Part shown: one piece after another, positions 23,211 to 33,961 of the stretch
Numbering within the stretch: the stretch's first letter is position 1
Layout of the letters: every line of letters begins with the position of its first letter
Origin: Tenrec ecaudatus
Taxonomy: Eukaryota > Chordata > Mammalia > Afrosoricida > Tenrecidae
DNA: 64,000 nt
Assembly: GCF_050624435.1 (NCBI RefSeq)
Contig: NC_134531.1
Location: forward strand, 258,740,812-258,804,811
Direction: 5' to 3'
The notes under the pieces: generated by a model
Seen by the model: only the letters and a program-made list of their open reading frames with translations
Told to the model about the DNA's origin: nothing
Database searches by the model: none
Translations under genes and position numbers: made by a program

Positions 23211-25137
23211 CTACATGCCCGTGGCTGTGCGTGCCAACCCCTACGTGAACACTCCATTCTACCAGACGTTGTCTGAGCAGTAAAAGATAGAGTAAGATAG
23301 ACAGTGGGTGAGAATGTGACCTTGGACGTGATAAGCAGGAGACTGCCTTTCATCAGAGGTATGATGAAAATACAAGAATGAAGCTAGGCGGGGGCGCTAC
23401 ATTTTTTGGTCATTAATTTGTACATTTAAAAAGACTGTTTCACAAAGATTCTTTCAGAAAGAAGACTCCGTGATAAATATTTTGCTTTACATATATGTTT
23501 CTGGCACGTAAAAGCAAATTACTTAGATGTGGGAGAATGTTCACTGTGTCAGATTTATCTGGCTGAATAAGTGTGGGAAGGAGAATTTTTAGCAAGCTTT
23601 TAAAGCCAGACAACAGATTTTCTGTAAACTATTTTCATGCCTTTAAAAATGAGTGAGTTTTAAAAATAACTGATTTAACTAACAAAAATACTCTGGTGTT
23701 AGCAGTTTATTTGAGGATATTCCTGATTTTTGAAGTACAAGATGATTCATCTTTAATTCCCACAACACAACACTGAAACAGTTGTGTATTTGCAGTGGAC
23801 TGGCTTGAGTTTGTGAAGGTATCTAGGGAAAGCGATATCCCACAAGTAACACATGAGTATTTCTGTCAGTGTTTGGGAGGGGAATCGAGATACATTGTTG
23901 CCTTTCATATATGATCTATGATTGCCTGGAATAAGCTATGTTCACCTTGTGGTACAAAAGGTCGACAGAATTCCTGTGGTGCCAGTCCCCAGAGAAGTTT
24001 CCATCAATTCTAGTTAATCTCTCCCACTATGGAAAGAGAACTTCCAAAGGTTACAGTTTAAGTGTTGAATTGCATTTTTAACTAGTCTCTCTCCAAAAGG
24101 GAGACATTTTTATTCATGGGAAAGAGAAAAGGGACAGAGATTTGTAAAATGCAGTTTGGAGTCTGATTCTACCGGACAATTGGAAACCACAAGCATTGCA
24201 CAATTTCCAACACACTAGAGGGCGTAGTATCTTTTCCATATGTATATGCCCCAGCCTTGAGATCACAATAGTGAAAATTACTGTTAGTTTGTTTTTCCCA
24301 GCTCTTTATTTGTGCAAAAATGTGCAAGAAACCTGTCTGCTGGTTGGGTTACGGTTTTAGTGACACAGGAAAGCAGGTGGGCGCCACACTGTGAGTCTGC
24401 AAGCTTTCCTTTCAGGCGATCTCAGCCTCCACCCTTCTCTGGACAAAGAAGTGCTTTCTGAAGTGACCTGAACATTCACCAGACATCTGTGCTACTTTGA
24501 AGTGCTTGCCTTTCCCAGCAGCTCTGCCTGGTCTTCAGCGGGAAGCGGAATTCTCTGAGCTGGGTGTCTTATGGAGCAGAGAAAGGGCTGGGGCCCAGCT
24601 GTTGTAGAAGGCAAAGGCTTACGCTAGAGACAATTCTCCTATGAACATTGAACGCTGCGCCGGCTTGTCAGCGATCGCAACAGAAGTTGTGGGCTTCCTG
24701 TTTGGCACCCCTGCTTTCCTGACGATTTAGCTCCTGTGAGACAGTTGTGGCACACTAACCCACTGTGGTAGGGGCTTCCCTCCCTCATCCTTCTCTCGAA
24801 TTTACTGCTCCTCAACCAGGAGACCAGGCACAGTGAGCTAGCACTTAGCTGTGGATGTTACTGATAAAAAGGTGAGGAAGAAGAAAACAAGCAGGGAGTC
24901 GGGTGGGGAGAGGTGGAGGGGGCTGGAAAACGCTGCCTAGAGTATTCTACACGAGGGAAAAGACAAATTTCCTCTGAATGCTTTCATATTTTTAGGTTTG
25001 AACCATACAAAGTATGCATACATTTCATGATCCAACATTTTGTAAATTGCATTTCTAAATGCTTTCAAGATGTGTTACAAATAGAAGGGAAAACAGTTTA
25101 GCCATGCGAAAATAAGTAGCGGAGTTCTCTTCTAAGA
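23211..25137. other. repeat-poor 1.9-kb block
   Basis: I recognise no mobile element. 24300-24850 has higher GC and retained CpGs (GCTGCGCCGGCTTGTCAGCG near 24655). No ORF of note and no domain. Candidate unique or regulatory DNA. Confidence 0.35.
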
Positions 25138-25262
25138 CGTGTATCCCCTCCCTGCCATCAAGTGGATGCTGACTCAGTGACCCTGCAGGACAGGGTAAAA
25201 CTGCCCCTGTGAGTTTCAAAACCCCAACTCTTCATGGGAGTAGAAAGCGCCATCTTCTCCGG
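25138..25262 (-). mobile_element. AfroSINE fragment
   Basis: CCCTGCCATCAAGTGGATGC, GACTCAGTGACCC, CAGGACAGGGTAAAACTGCC, CTCTTCATGGGAGTAGAAAG in minus-strand order; the head half is missing. Confidence 0.82.
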
Positions 25263-25339
25263 TGCTACTGAAATATAGACTGCTTTATGATTAGATGTCA
25301 CACATTCAGAAGACAATTACGAAACCCTGGATCTGGAGT

Positions 25340-25960
25340 TGGGAACCTTCATGGCATACGGCAGCATTTCTCAACCTGCGGGTCGTGACCCCTCTGACCA
25401 TCGGAAACATATTTCCGAGGATCTTAGGAACAGAGACACCATCCTCTATCCGTCTCCAGGTGGGTCCGCCCACATGCAGATACACCCACAGACGAGTACC
25501 CTGCGTGAAGACTGTTACCCATGCTACATCATGCTTCAAGACAATATTTCATTTATATGTTGTTAGAAATAAACACAATATATAATTACATGTTGTTTTT
25601 TGTGATGAATCACTACGCTTTAATGATTTTTAATTTGCGACAATGAAAATACATCCTGCGTATCATATATTTACCTTACGATTCACAACAGTAGCAACAT
25701 TAGAGTTACGAAGTAACGAAAATAATTTTACGGTTGGTGGTCACTGCAAGATGAGGCACAGTATTAAAGGGTCGTGGCAGGAGGAAAGTTGAGAACCACT
25801 GGTAGAGTGGTTATACACTGGGCTGTTATCCCCATGGTTGACAGTTCAAAACCACCAGCAGCTTCGTGAGTGAAAGACTGGGCTTTCGACTCTTGTAAAC
25901 AGGCTCAGAAAACCAGAGGGGGTCTCTACGAGCCAGCAGTTATTCTGTGTCAGTGAGGAC
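25340..25960 (+). mobile_element. AfroSINE split by a SPIN element
   Basis: The SINE starts GGGAACCTTCATGGCATACG and, after the transposon, resumes GTGGTTATACACTGGGCTG, GTTGACAGTTCAAAACCACC (B box), GTGAAAGACTGGGCTTTCGA, with a shortened tail. Joining needs only the 8-bp duplicated target. Confidence 0.85.
25362..25801 (+). mobile_element. SPIN-family hAT transposon, non-autonomous copy
   Basis: A 440-bp element beginning CAGCATTTCTCAACCTGCGG and ending GTTGAGAACCACTG, the hAT-type inverted ends of SPIN. The interior has CATCGGAAACATATTTCCGA, GTGGGTCCGCCCACATGCAG, GAAAATACATCCTGCGTATC, AAATAATTTTACGG and AAAGGGTCGTGGC, in SPIN order. The flanks GCATACGG and GTAGAGTG are each two mismatches from the inferred target GCATAGTG, an 8-bp duplication as expected for hAT. 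No transposase coding is present. Confidence 0.9.
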
Positions 25961-25984
25961 TGGGAGCTAATAACTTAATTTGGT

Positions 25985-26415
25985 ATATTCACTGAGGAAC
26001 CCTTCAGTCTATTCTCAGCTCTAAGAATCCTGGTAACCTTTTATCAGATCTTGTCACACTTCAAAACTCTCCAATCACTACCCGAATCCGTCACAGTATA
26101 AATCCAGGAGGTGCTATTCCACCTAAGGCCCTACAGGGTCCACCCTTTGAACCACTTCTTGGGGCTCCACCCTCACCTGCCCCTCTGATGGTTGCTGTTC
26201 CACACCTCCTCCTCCTCCTCCCGCAGACACACTGATCCCTTGATTCTGCTCTGCCTGGAATGCTCTTTCTCTAGATGACTTGAGAGCTTGCTCTGTCTTT
26301 CCCTTCAGGCCTTCTCTCAGCTTTCCAACATTATCCATGGCCCTCACCTAGCCCTCTCTACACTCCACTCTAACAGTGACGTTTGTTGTCCTTCCATTTT
26401 AATCCCCTCTTGTTT
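25985..26415 (+). mobile_element. L2 LINE 3' region
   Basis: TCAAAACTCTCCAATCACTA, AGTATAAATCCAGGAGGTG, AAGGCCCTACAGGGTCCACC, CTGCCTGGAATGCTCTTTCT, CCTTCAGGCCTTCTCTCAGC follow the L2 3' consensus order. The terminal part resumes at about 26945 after an inserted LTR-like block. Confidence 0.75.
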
Positions 26416-26417
26416 CC

Positions 26418-26940
26418 TGTAGTGGTGAAGGAAGAATTCCTGCCCCAGGGTCAAGGCACAGTTAAGTACATCACACTTGATACTGGGCAGATGAGAGCAA
26501 CTGTTTATTAGTCACATAGAATTCAGGGAAGACGACACTGCACACCATATGGGGCCACATGGGGCTCTGCTTGGGAAAAGAGAGAGCAAGCAGAGGCTGT
26601 GGGCGAAGGGCTTTGTATTTTCAAGAGGGTGAGGTGCCACCTGATTCCTGTGTGAAGCTGTGATTGAATTGCTTGAAGAATCCCACAGACCAGCAGGGAA
26701 CTAAAACTTCCCTGTCAGGAATAAACAGAAACTGTGCCTGGTCCCTTCAGAAGGAAGATTGTACAGCTAGCAAACCTTTTCTATAGGAACAGGGCAGAAA
26801 TGGGAACTTGTGGTTGGAACAAGACATTCAAGACCTTCCTGATTTCTCCAGATATTAATTATCCATGATATTGGATCGGAAGCATAGATCTTAAAGATAA
26901 CTTCCTCTTTGAAGCACTTTTATCCTAAACCAAACATACC
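26418..26940. mobile_element. LTR-like insertion within L2
   Basis: A roughly 520-bp block separates the two L2 parts. It carries TTTATTAGTCACATAG (an AATAAA on the minus strand), moderate GC and the look of a solo retroviral LTR in minus orientation. I cannot name the family, and the exact ends and target duplication are unclear. Confidence 0.45.
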
Positions 26941-26944
26941 TGTA

Positions 26945-27075
26945 TAGGCTGCTTATTGTCAATCATCCCACTTGTATGGAATACTTATGAAGTTTGCTAT
27001 TTTGATCTTATTTGTCATTGTCACCCAGACAACTAGAACAATGCATCACACATAGTAAACTCTAACAAACACACA
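26945..27075 (+). mobile_element. L2 3' terminus
   Basis: CTTATTTGTCATTGTCACCC, AGACAACTAGAACAATGCAT, CACACATAGTAAACTCTAAC match the L2 end (AGAACAGTGCCTGGCACATAG type). Confidence 0.65.
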
Positions 27076-27159
27076 ACTGTCACTGCTCAGAAAGTAACCA
27101 GTGGCTGGATTTTATTATATCCTTTTCCATGCCATGTGGTCTCTGTACATATGGCTTTG

Positions 27160-27325
27160 TACATATTAGCTCATGTTCTACTCATAAGAGCATGAGGAAA
27201 GTTGTCGCTTTATAATTACCCCCTTTTCCTGAAGAGAAAACTGATCTAGAATTTTAATATTGTCCAGGTTACATTGCTAAAAAGCAGCGAGTAGGACTTA
27301 ATCTTTCATAGCTCTGTTCTAATAG
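27160..27325 (-). mobile_element. MIR SINE
   Basis: Minus orientation: ATTAGCTCATGTTCTAC, TAATTACCCCCTTTTCCTGA, AGAGAAAACTGA, GTCCAGGTTACATTGCTAAA, AGCAGCGAGTAGGACTTAA. Confidence 0.7.
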
Positions 27326-27624
27326 ATCAAATTCTTAGAAATTTTACTTATATTAGCTATGTTAATATCTATTAATAAATCTATATACTGCATACTTATC
27401 TATGTTCTGTTGTCATTTTTTAGAGGTGTTGGGATTTTAATTTTTTAATTAACCAAATATTCCCACAATAATGTTTCAAATTGAATTTATTTGGGGTATA
27501 AATTATTGTAAACTTTTAAAATGTAAGAATATATATTAAACCATTAGTACCACTTTGATACCCTAAAATCCATAAAATAAATATCTTTAGAGACACAAGA
27601 AAGAGTGCATCTAAACCATAAAGC
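27326..27624. other. unassigned AT-rich sequence
   Basis: No recognised gene or repeat; A/T-rich throughout. Confidence 0.3.
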
Positions 27625-27702
27625 TATCAACATTCAAACATTCATGGAAAAATGGAATCAAATGATAACAGAAATTTCCCAGGAGCTCTTTGAAATCCTA
27701 TC
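27625..27702. mobile_element. mariner-type MITE, related to the one at 7.46 kb
   Basis: Palindromic: ATTCATGGAAAAATGGAATC on one side and TTTCCCAGGAGCTCTTTGAA on the other. The outer ends are diverged, so the limits are approximate. Confidence 0.5.
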
Positions 27703-27925
27703 ACCCAGTTAAAATTTTAACTACAGATTACAAAAGGTTTACTCATATACTTATCAGTTTCCATCTTTGAAGGAAAAATATATACAACATCTGAATCTCT
27801 CATGTCATTCTTACAGAATGAGACATTTATGGCTCACTGAAAGAATTCTTCCTTAAGCTCAAATAACTTGGTTCAGAAGCCATACTAGGAGTAGAACCTT
27901 TTAAAATATTGTTTGATTATTCAGG
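27703..27925. other. unassigned sequence
   Basis: No recognised feature. Confidence 0.25.
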
Positions 27926-28125
27926 AAGTGAGCCCCAGTGGCACAGCCTATCAAGTGCTGGTGGTAATCACTGAGTCAGTGGTTCAGATCCATCAGCCAA
28001 TCCAAGGGAGAAAGACCAGGCTTTCTGCTCCAGTTAAGATTTACAATTTTAGAAACTCTCTAAGGAGCAATTCTACTCTGTCTTGTAAGTTGGAATTGCC
28101 TCATTGACAGTGAGATTAGTTTGGC
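27926..28125 (+). mobile_element. AfroSINE, near full length
   Basis: GAGCCCCAGTGGCACAGCCT head, GTCAGTGGTTCAGATCCATC, GGGAGAAAGACCAGGCTTTC, TGCTCCAGTTAAGATTTACA, GCAATTCTACTCTGTCTTG, GACAGTGAGATTAGTTTGGC tail. Confidence 0.88.
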
Positions 28126-28199
28126 TCTATAGTTTCCTATTACCTGAAGTGAGTTTATTTTCAAAACTAGCAATGCATATGATGATATTTAAAAGAATT

Positions 28200-29800
28200 T
28201 TCCTCCTGAGTGAAAAGTGATAAGATATGTCGGTTTCTTAACCTGCTAGTCATCATCATTTAGACATCCTCCCATGCACTGAAGTAACTTTGACTTGTTT
28301 CACCCAAAGGAATATTCACTTTTGGAGTATGGTCAGAATAAAGGCATATATTTCTAATTTGTTTATAGTGGATGCAAATGCTCTGAGCTCAGTTATAAAA
28401 ACATCTTTATTTTCCTAAGTAACTTCATAAAATGACTCAAATTTAAAATAGCGAAATTGGTTAAATCCTTACTCAATGAGATAACATGGCACAGTTTACA
28501 TCTGTCTTCGTGCTGTTTTATTTTAAGGATTGGGCTACCTGAGGCGATACTGGAACGAACAAATCCTGCAAATGGGATGATGCAAGCTAATGCATTGCCG
28601 CCTAGATCAACATGGGCTTTACTCCAAACACGTGTGTGTCTGATACACAGGCACCTAGTGGATATCCACCCTGGTTATTTGTGGGGGAGATGGAAATTAG
28701 AAGCAAATGGGGAAATGAAGGATAAGAGGAAAAAAATACAGAAGGTGGCTTTCCATTTTTAATTTCCCCAGAGAAATATTAAAGAGCTTTTCTTGACCTC
28801 TTGATGGCGAGGTGACGTTGAGGTATGCTGTACCTGTGAGAACGGGCTCAAGTTTCAGGCAAGCAGAACTGCTTTAAGACCCAGAGTAACAGGGCCTTGA
28901 AGATAAAATTCCCGAAAGCGAATAATGGAGATTCCTTTTATTCCCGTATTAGAATATACTCTTTTTAGCAAGACTGGAGCAATTGTCATTTTAATATGTA
29001 AGACAACACACGCTATTGACATAATTCATGTCCCCATAACTTCCGAGCGTCTGTCTAATGGGATGCAGTACATTGAGCTCGTTACAACGGCATACGGAGT
29101 GCAGTAATAATCCTCTGCTCTTTTACTTTGCATTTGCTCTCTTTTCCAGGATGCAGGCCGCACAGGCTGGAATCATCTATGTCTTACAACCCAACTTTTC
29201 CTTTGCAAACATCTGCTGCGCCTTCCCAGGCTGCCTCAGCAAATGGACCTTCTAGTCATTTCTCAGCAGACCACGCTGCTTGTCCTCCGTGCACACGAGA
29301 CAATAATTTGCTGTCTGCTCCTTAATCTGTGATCAGAGTTCCTTGCTCCTACTTCGCGGTCCCCATCTTGACTCAGTTCCTGCCTTGTGTAAGCTCAGTG
29401 GGGAAGCATTGCTGAGATGTTAATTCAGGAAACATGGCTTGCAATCTGTGGAGTCACGGGAACAGCTGGTGCTGCTGCTGTTCAGCTTTTCTTGGCAGAT
29501 GGACACAGAAAGGACTGCAAATGGGGAGATTTGCCTCCGCCTTGGCTGCTATTTTCAACATAAGAATTCCATTTGCCAGCTCTCCCTCCCCGGTACCACT
29601 CCACAACCAGGGCCATGTTTCTAGTGCATTGACTGTAATTTACCACCCACGGCTTCCAGAGCAGCCTGTCTCCCAGACTTTATAATCTGCTGCTGTCCGA
29701 CTGACCACTTGATTACAATGAAAAACAGGTTTCGCTATATTTCAGCACCTTGAAATACACGCTGTGGAAATTTGATTCTACATCCCCAGTAACCTTAGGG
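28200..29800. other. repeat-poor block, strongest candidate for conserved noncoding DNA or an unannotated exon
   Basis: About 1.6 kb with no recognisable mobile element. CpG-containing, motif-dense text at 28510-28660 and 28800-29110 (ACACGCTATTGACATAATTC, CTTCCGAGCGTCTGTC, GGCATACGGAGTGCAG) looks constrained. A good splice-acceptor-like string, TTGCTCTCTTTTCCAG, ends at 29149. In one downstream frame there is an open Ser/Ala/Pro-rich stretch to a stop at about 29323. No protein family is recognised. Confidence 0.4.
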
Positions 29801-30044
29801 CAATATCGGAGTCTGTTTTATCTATTAACGTACATTTCACTGAGCTTTAATCTGTACCGTTCATGAATCTGTACCCCACACAAATGAATGAGGTTGACCC
29901 ACCAGCCAAATCACAACGTGAGAACATTTCTATCACCTCCAAAACTTCTGTCTTTTACATATAATCTTCTCTCTACATCTAGCCTTTTGTAACCATGAAT
30001 CTGCTTTCTGACATGATACGCACTGCCATCTGGCTATTTCTGAC
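29801..30044. other. unassigned sequence
   Basis: No recognised feature. Confidence 0.25.
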
Positions 30045-30180
30045 TTGTAGTGACGTCGTAGAGGGACTTTGAGAGTATACATCTTTACAGGGGCAGATAG
30101 CCTCATCTTTCTCCTGTGGAGCAGCTGGTGGTTTTGAACTGCTAACCTGTGGTTAGCAGACCAAAGCTTATCCTATTATC
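30045..30180 (-). mobile_element. AfroSINE fragment
   Basis: TGACGTCGTAGAGGGACTTT, ATCTTTACAGGGGCAGATAG, CTCATCTTTCTCCTGTGGAG, CAGCTGGTGGTTTTGAACTG (B box), TGTGGTTAGCAGACC in minus-strand order. Confidence 0.85.
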
Positions 30181-30189
30181 ATATGCCGT

Positions 30190-31440
30190 TTTCAGAATAC
30201 CATACTACCGGGACCATAAATGTGTAAGTAGTCTTTTGTGGCTGGGTTCTTACATTTAGAGTGATACTGTTGAACTCATCTATATTGTTGCACAACTCAT
30301 TAATTGCTTATTTTGTTGCTGTGTTTACTCATTGCTCACTCTACAGACCCATCAATTGTTTCCAGACTTTAGTTATAACAATTAAAGCTGCTACAAATAT
30401 CTCAGGTCAAGTCTTAGTGAAAACTTACACTATAATATTCTTGGCTAAATGTCCAAAAGCAGAGTTAATGTGTTGGATGCTAAGTACAAGTTTAATTTGG
30501 CAAGAAAGTGACACCTTGATTTTCAAAGTTGTATCATCTTTTATTTCCTCAAGTAACGACGGGGAGTTTAGATGCTTCATCTCCTCATCAACACTTGTCA
30601 GCCATAAAATTTCAAACATGCTATTGAGTGTAGGCTTTTGACTTTCTGTGATGCTCCATAGGTATCCGCAAAACCAGGAACAGGAAGAAAGGCCTAGATA
30701 TCTACTTCCAACATCAGCAATGACAAAACACTGTAGAGTCTTATGGTCTCATCATCTGTAGATCATAGAGACGCCACGGAACAGGGCAGCGTTTCATTAC
30801 TATTATTATTATTATATAGTGAGTCCACTATATGTCAGTGGCCAACTCACCAACAGTTAGCAACACGGAGACTACAGTGATCTTTTGTTGCTTTAATACA
30901 CTGGTCAATACACATGTTGAATATGCTCTGTTTATTTGCTATTTACATATCCTATTTAGTGTATTTCCTATTTCCAGAATTTTGTCCCTATTTTTGTTGG
31001 GTGTCATCTTTTAATTAAATTGCTAAGGTTCATTATATTTTCTGCCTACTGTTTTTTCATTTCCCTTCTGTGGTTTGCCTTTTTATGTTTTTAGTAGTGT
31101 TTTGAAAGTGAAAAATACTTTAATGTTGACAAAACTCAGTATACCATTTTTTCATTGTTAGTGCTTTCTCTAGTGCCTATATCAAAGTAAGAGAAATTTC
31201 ATTGTATGATTTTTCCCCTAGAAGTTCTATAGTTTTAGGTCATTATATTTATAACCCATTTACTTATTTACAACTAATGTTTTTTATGGTGCAAGATAAA
31301 GACAGAGGTTCATATTTTTATTTTGCATTTGGATATTCAAGTTTTCTAGTACCCTTTGTTAAATCCAGTCCCTATTATTCTAAGACACTCAAGAGATGAA
31401 ACTATCTCCTAAGCAAAACTTTGAAGAAAAATACAATACT
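30190..31440 (-). mobile_element. old mammalian L1 relic, 3' half
   Basis: Antisense of an L1 3' region: the landmarks AACAATTAAAGCTGCTACAA, CTCATCAACACTTGTCAGCC, AAGTTCTATAGTTTTAGGTC and GCATTTGGATATTCAAG occur in the order expected for L1 3'UTR/ORF2 antisense text. Heavily mutated and interrupted near 30660-30845. Confidence 0.65.
30660..30845 (+). mobile_element. RTE-tailed insertion inside the old L1
   Basis: GTATCCGCAAAACCAGGAAC, AGAAAGGCCTAGATATCTAC, TTATGGTCTCATCATCTG, AGGGCAGCGTTTCATTAC and a TATTATTATT tail. Matches an afrotherian retroposon type with RTE-like 3' sequence. Limits are approximate. Confidence 0.55.
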
Positions 31441-31455
31441 ATCCAAAAGACTTTT

Positions 31456-31675
31456 TTTTTCTTTAAACAATTTATTAGGGGCTCCTACAACTCTTATCAC
31501 AGTCCATACATATACATACATCAATTGTATAAAGCACATCTGTACATTCTTTGCCCTAATCATTTTCTTTTTTTTCTCCTCTTTTCTTTGTTTACATTTT
31601 ATTAGGGACTCATACAACTCTTATCACAATCCATACATATACATACATCAATTGTATAAAGCACATCCATACATT
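31456..31675 (-). mobile_element. L1 double-tail insertion, 220 bp
   Basis: Consists almost only of two tandem copies of the L1 3' terminus. Unit one starts TTTATTAGGGGCTCCTACAA (31470), unit two TTTTATTAGGGACTCATACA (31597). Both pass through CATACATATACATACATCAA, TTGTATAAAGCACATC and a TACATTC end. They are joined by CTTTGCCCTAATCATTTTC plus a T/C-rich linker. Exact 13-bp target-site duplication CCAAAAGACTTTT at 31443-31455 and 31676-31688. Confidence 0.92.
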
Positions 31676-31688
31676 CCAAAAGACTTTT

Positions 31689-33379
31689 AAAAGCATGCTT
31701 TTAGTGTAAACATTCTAGATCTAGGTTGACTGCGTTAATTCTAATTTCACGTGATTTTATTTCTGAAAAGAAGTTGTGAGTTCTGTTGTTTTATTGTCTT
31801 TAGGGGGCTTTCCTTTTAAAGGAATGTACCTTGTTACCGGTCCTTTCTGGATTGTTAATAAATGGTCAACATAGTCCCATTAGGCTTTCCATACTGAAAT
31901 CTCTTCAAATTACTGAGATAAATATATGTGAATCTATTTGTAGTTTTTTTTAAATGGTCATTTTTCAGTGGAGGATTTCCCCTAATAATTTCCCGCAAGC
32001 ACCCATTAAAGCATGAACCCGTACCTGTCTAAGTAATAACAAAACGAACTAGAAATTCTTTGTCTTTATCCAGTAAAAATAATTATATTATGAGAATTAG
32101 TTTGCACCTCAACTAGTATACACAGAAAACACAAGGGTAAAATTTGAAAATGCGGGTACTAGGATTCTAGTTCATATGCTTGTGTTTGTTTCAAGCAAGA
32201 CGTGTCTGAAATCAGTAAATAACTGCGGACAAGTTCCGTCAGCAGTCTATTTCTGTTAGTCTCTGTACAGTGCCTTCCCAGAGAAAGTCCAATAAAAATA
32301 GGGGCTTCTGAGGAACCTTAATGGGCCTCACGGAATTCAGTTAAATTCAAGATAAGCTTATGGAGATAATTTGGGGGAGATTCAAAAGTTGTAAGCTTGA
32401 TAGATTTTCTTGAAGGACATAGGGTGTGCATGAGGCTTATTATGGAAAATATTTTTTTTAAAGTTCCATGTAGCGATTGTTTCCCCTTACATGACAATGA
32501 TTTTGCTCATTCTTTGAGGGTACCAAGGGCTGTTCTTCAAGAATTTTATTACACCTCTCTCCGTAATCTAGCCCTTTCTATTTGTTCTCCCAAAGCAAAG
32601 AACATTGACACAGAATGTGATTTGAGTTTGATGAGAATGTCATAATTTCTGTTTTGAAATGATATGAATCTGCACATGAAAAATTCTTTGAAGGAAGTAC
32701 TAGAGCGACAGAAACACCACCTTCAGAAATATGTAGGCAAAGATGGAAGATAGGTCAAGAACAATAACTCCGTGTTTTGATGTTTTTGCTTAATAAGTGT
32801 AGCTATGGTTTATAGCCATATATTTTACCTATCCTCATAATTTCCAGTCTACTTTTTAAAGAACCACAAAGTGGATCCACCATCGGTTTACACTTTTTGC
32901 TTCTGTAGTTTGTGAGTACCACAACTGTCTTTCATTTCTTTCACTTACAGATTACTTATAGATGGCCTCCATACATGAAGTCTCCCGATTCTCAGCTGCA
33001 CACAATTCAACTTAATTTCCCACCATTTCAGCGTGGGTGAGCTTATTGTGCACGTGGCAGACTTTAGATGAACTATATGCACAGTAGTTCCTGAACACTG
33101 TAGGCTGACCTGATGAAATTGGTAGCTGAAGGTATCAATTTAATTCTGTTCTTCAAGTAATCAAAGGGTGTGATAGTTCTGGGAAGCTCATCTAGGACTT
33201 TCTTATCTGGTGCAGATTTGATGCACACTGAATCTATTTTTAATTCAGCCTTATGCAGCCTCACAGCGAGATTTCACACATGTAAATGAGATTTTAGGGG
33301 TGGAAAAAGCCTCATGAAAAAGGATCTGTTAGTTTAAGCAGCATTGCAATGTGGGTGCCAGTTTTGCATTTTAATGCCA
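31689..33379. other. unassigned, repeat-poor sequence
   Basis: 1.7 kb with no confidently recognised element. Short ORFs (32397-32645, 33073-33264) have no domain. Confidence 0.3.
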
Positions 33380-33530
33380 AATTAACCAAATCATTACTCT
33401 AACCTTTTGCCAAACTCCTCTTTGCTCTAGCATATGATATGTAAGTGATTTTTAAAGATGTGCAGTACTAAAAACATTGCCTGGCACACAACAAATGTCC
33501 AATAAATGGTATCATTACCATCTTTGGTGG
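33380..33530 (+). mobile_element. MIR or L2 tail
   Basis: AACATTGCCTGGCACACAAC, AAATGTCCAATAAATGGTAT is the typical terminal motif of these ancient elements; the upstream core is too diverged to separate the two. Confidence 0.55.
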
Positions 33531-33609
33531 CAGGAAGAAGAGACTGAAAATCTGTGCCCTGCTGTCTGGTAAGGGGCTTGACATGCTATCTAGAATAGTT
33601 TGGAGAACA

Positions 33610-33961
33610 TTGTATTAGTTTAGAAAAGCTACAATTATAAAATGCTACAAATGGAATAATTTGATACAATAGAATTTTATTCTTTTACGGTTCTGGAGGT
33701 GAGAAATTTGAAGTCAGGGTGCCAATCCAGCCATGTTTACTTTAAAGGCTAAAGGGGAAGCTCCTGTATTGCCTCCTCCAGCTTTTGGTAGCCCTCAACA
33801 TCCCTTGACTGGTGGTAACATTGAATTTCCACTCCTGTCCTCACATGAATATTTTCATTTTGTGGCTATCAGTCTTCTCCTGTTCTTATAAAAACACTAT
33901 TCATATTATTTTAGGACCCATTGTATTCATCTCATGTTAACTTTGTTGTATCTTTAAATAT
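33610..33961 (+). mobile_element. ancient mammalian repeat, left part
   Basis: GTATTAGTTTAGAAAAGCTA, CAATAGAATTTTATTCTTTT, ACGGTTCTGGAGGTGAGAAA, TGTCCTCACATGAATA and CTTATAAAAACACTATTC follow a widespread placental repeat whose end, GACACAATTCAACCTATAAC, is at about 35716. The L1 at 33962 splits it. I leave the family unnamed. Confidence 0.6.
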
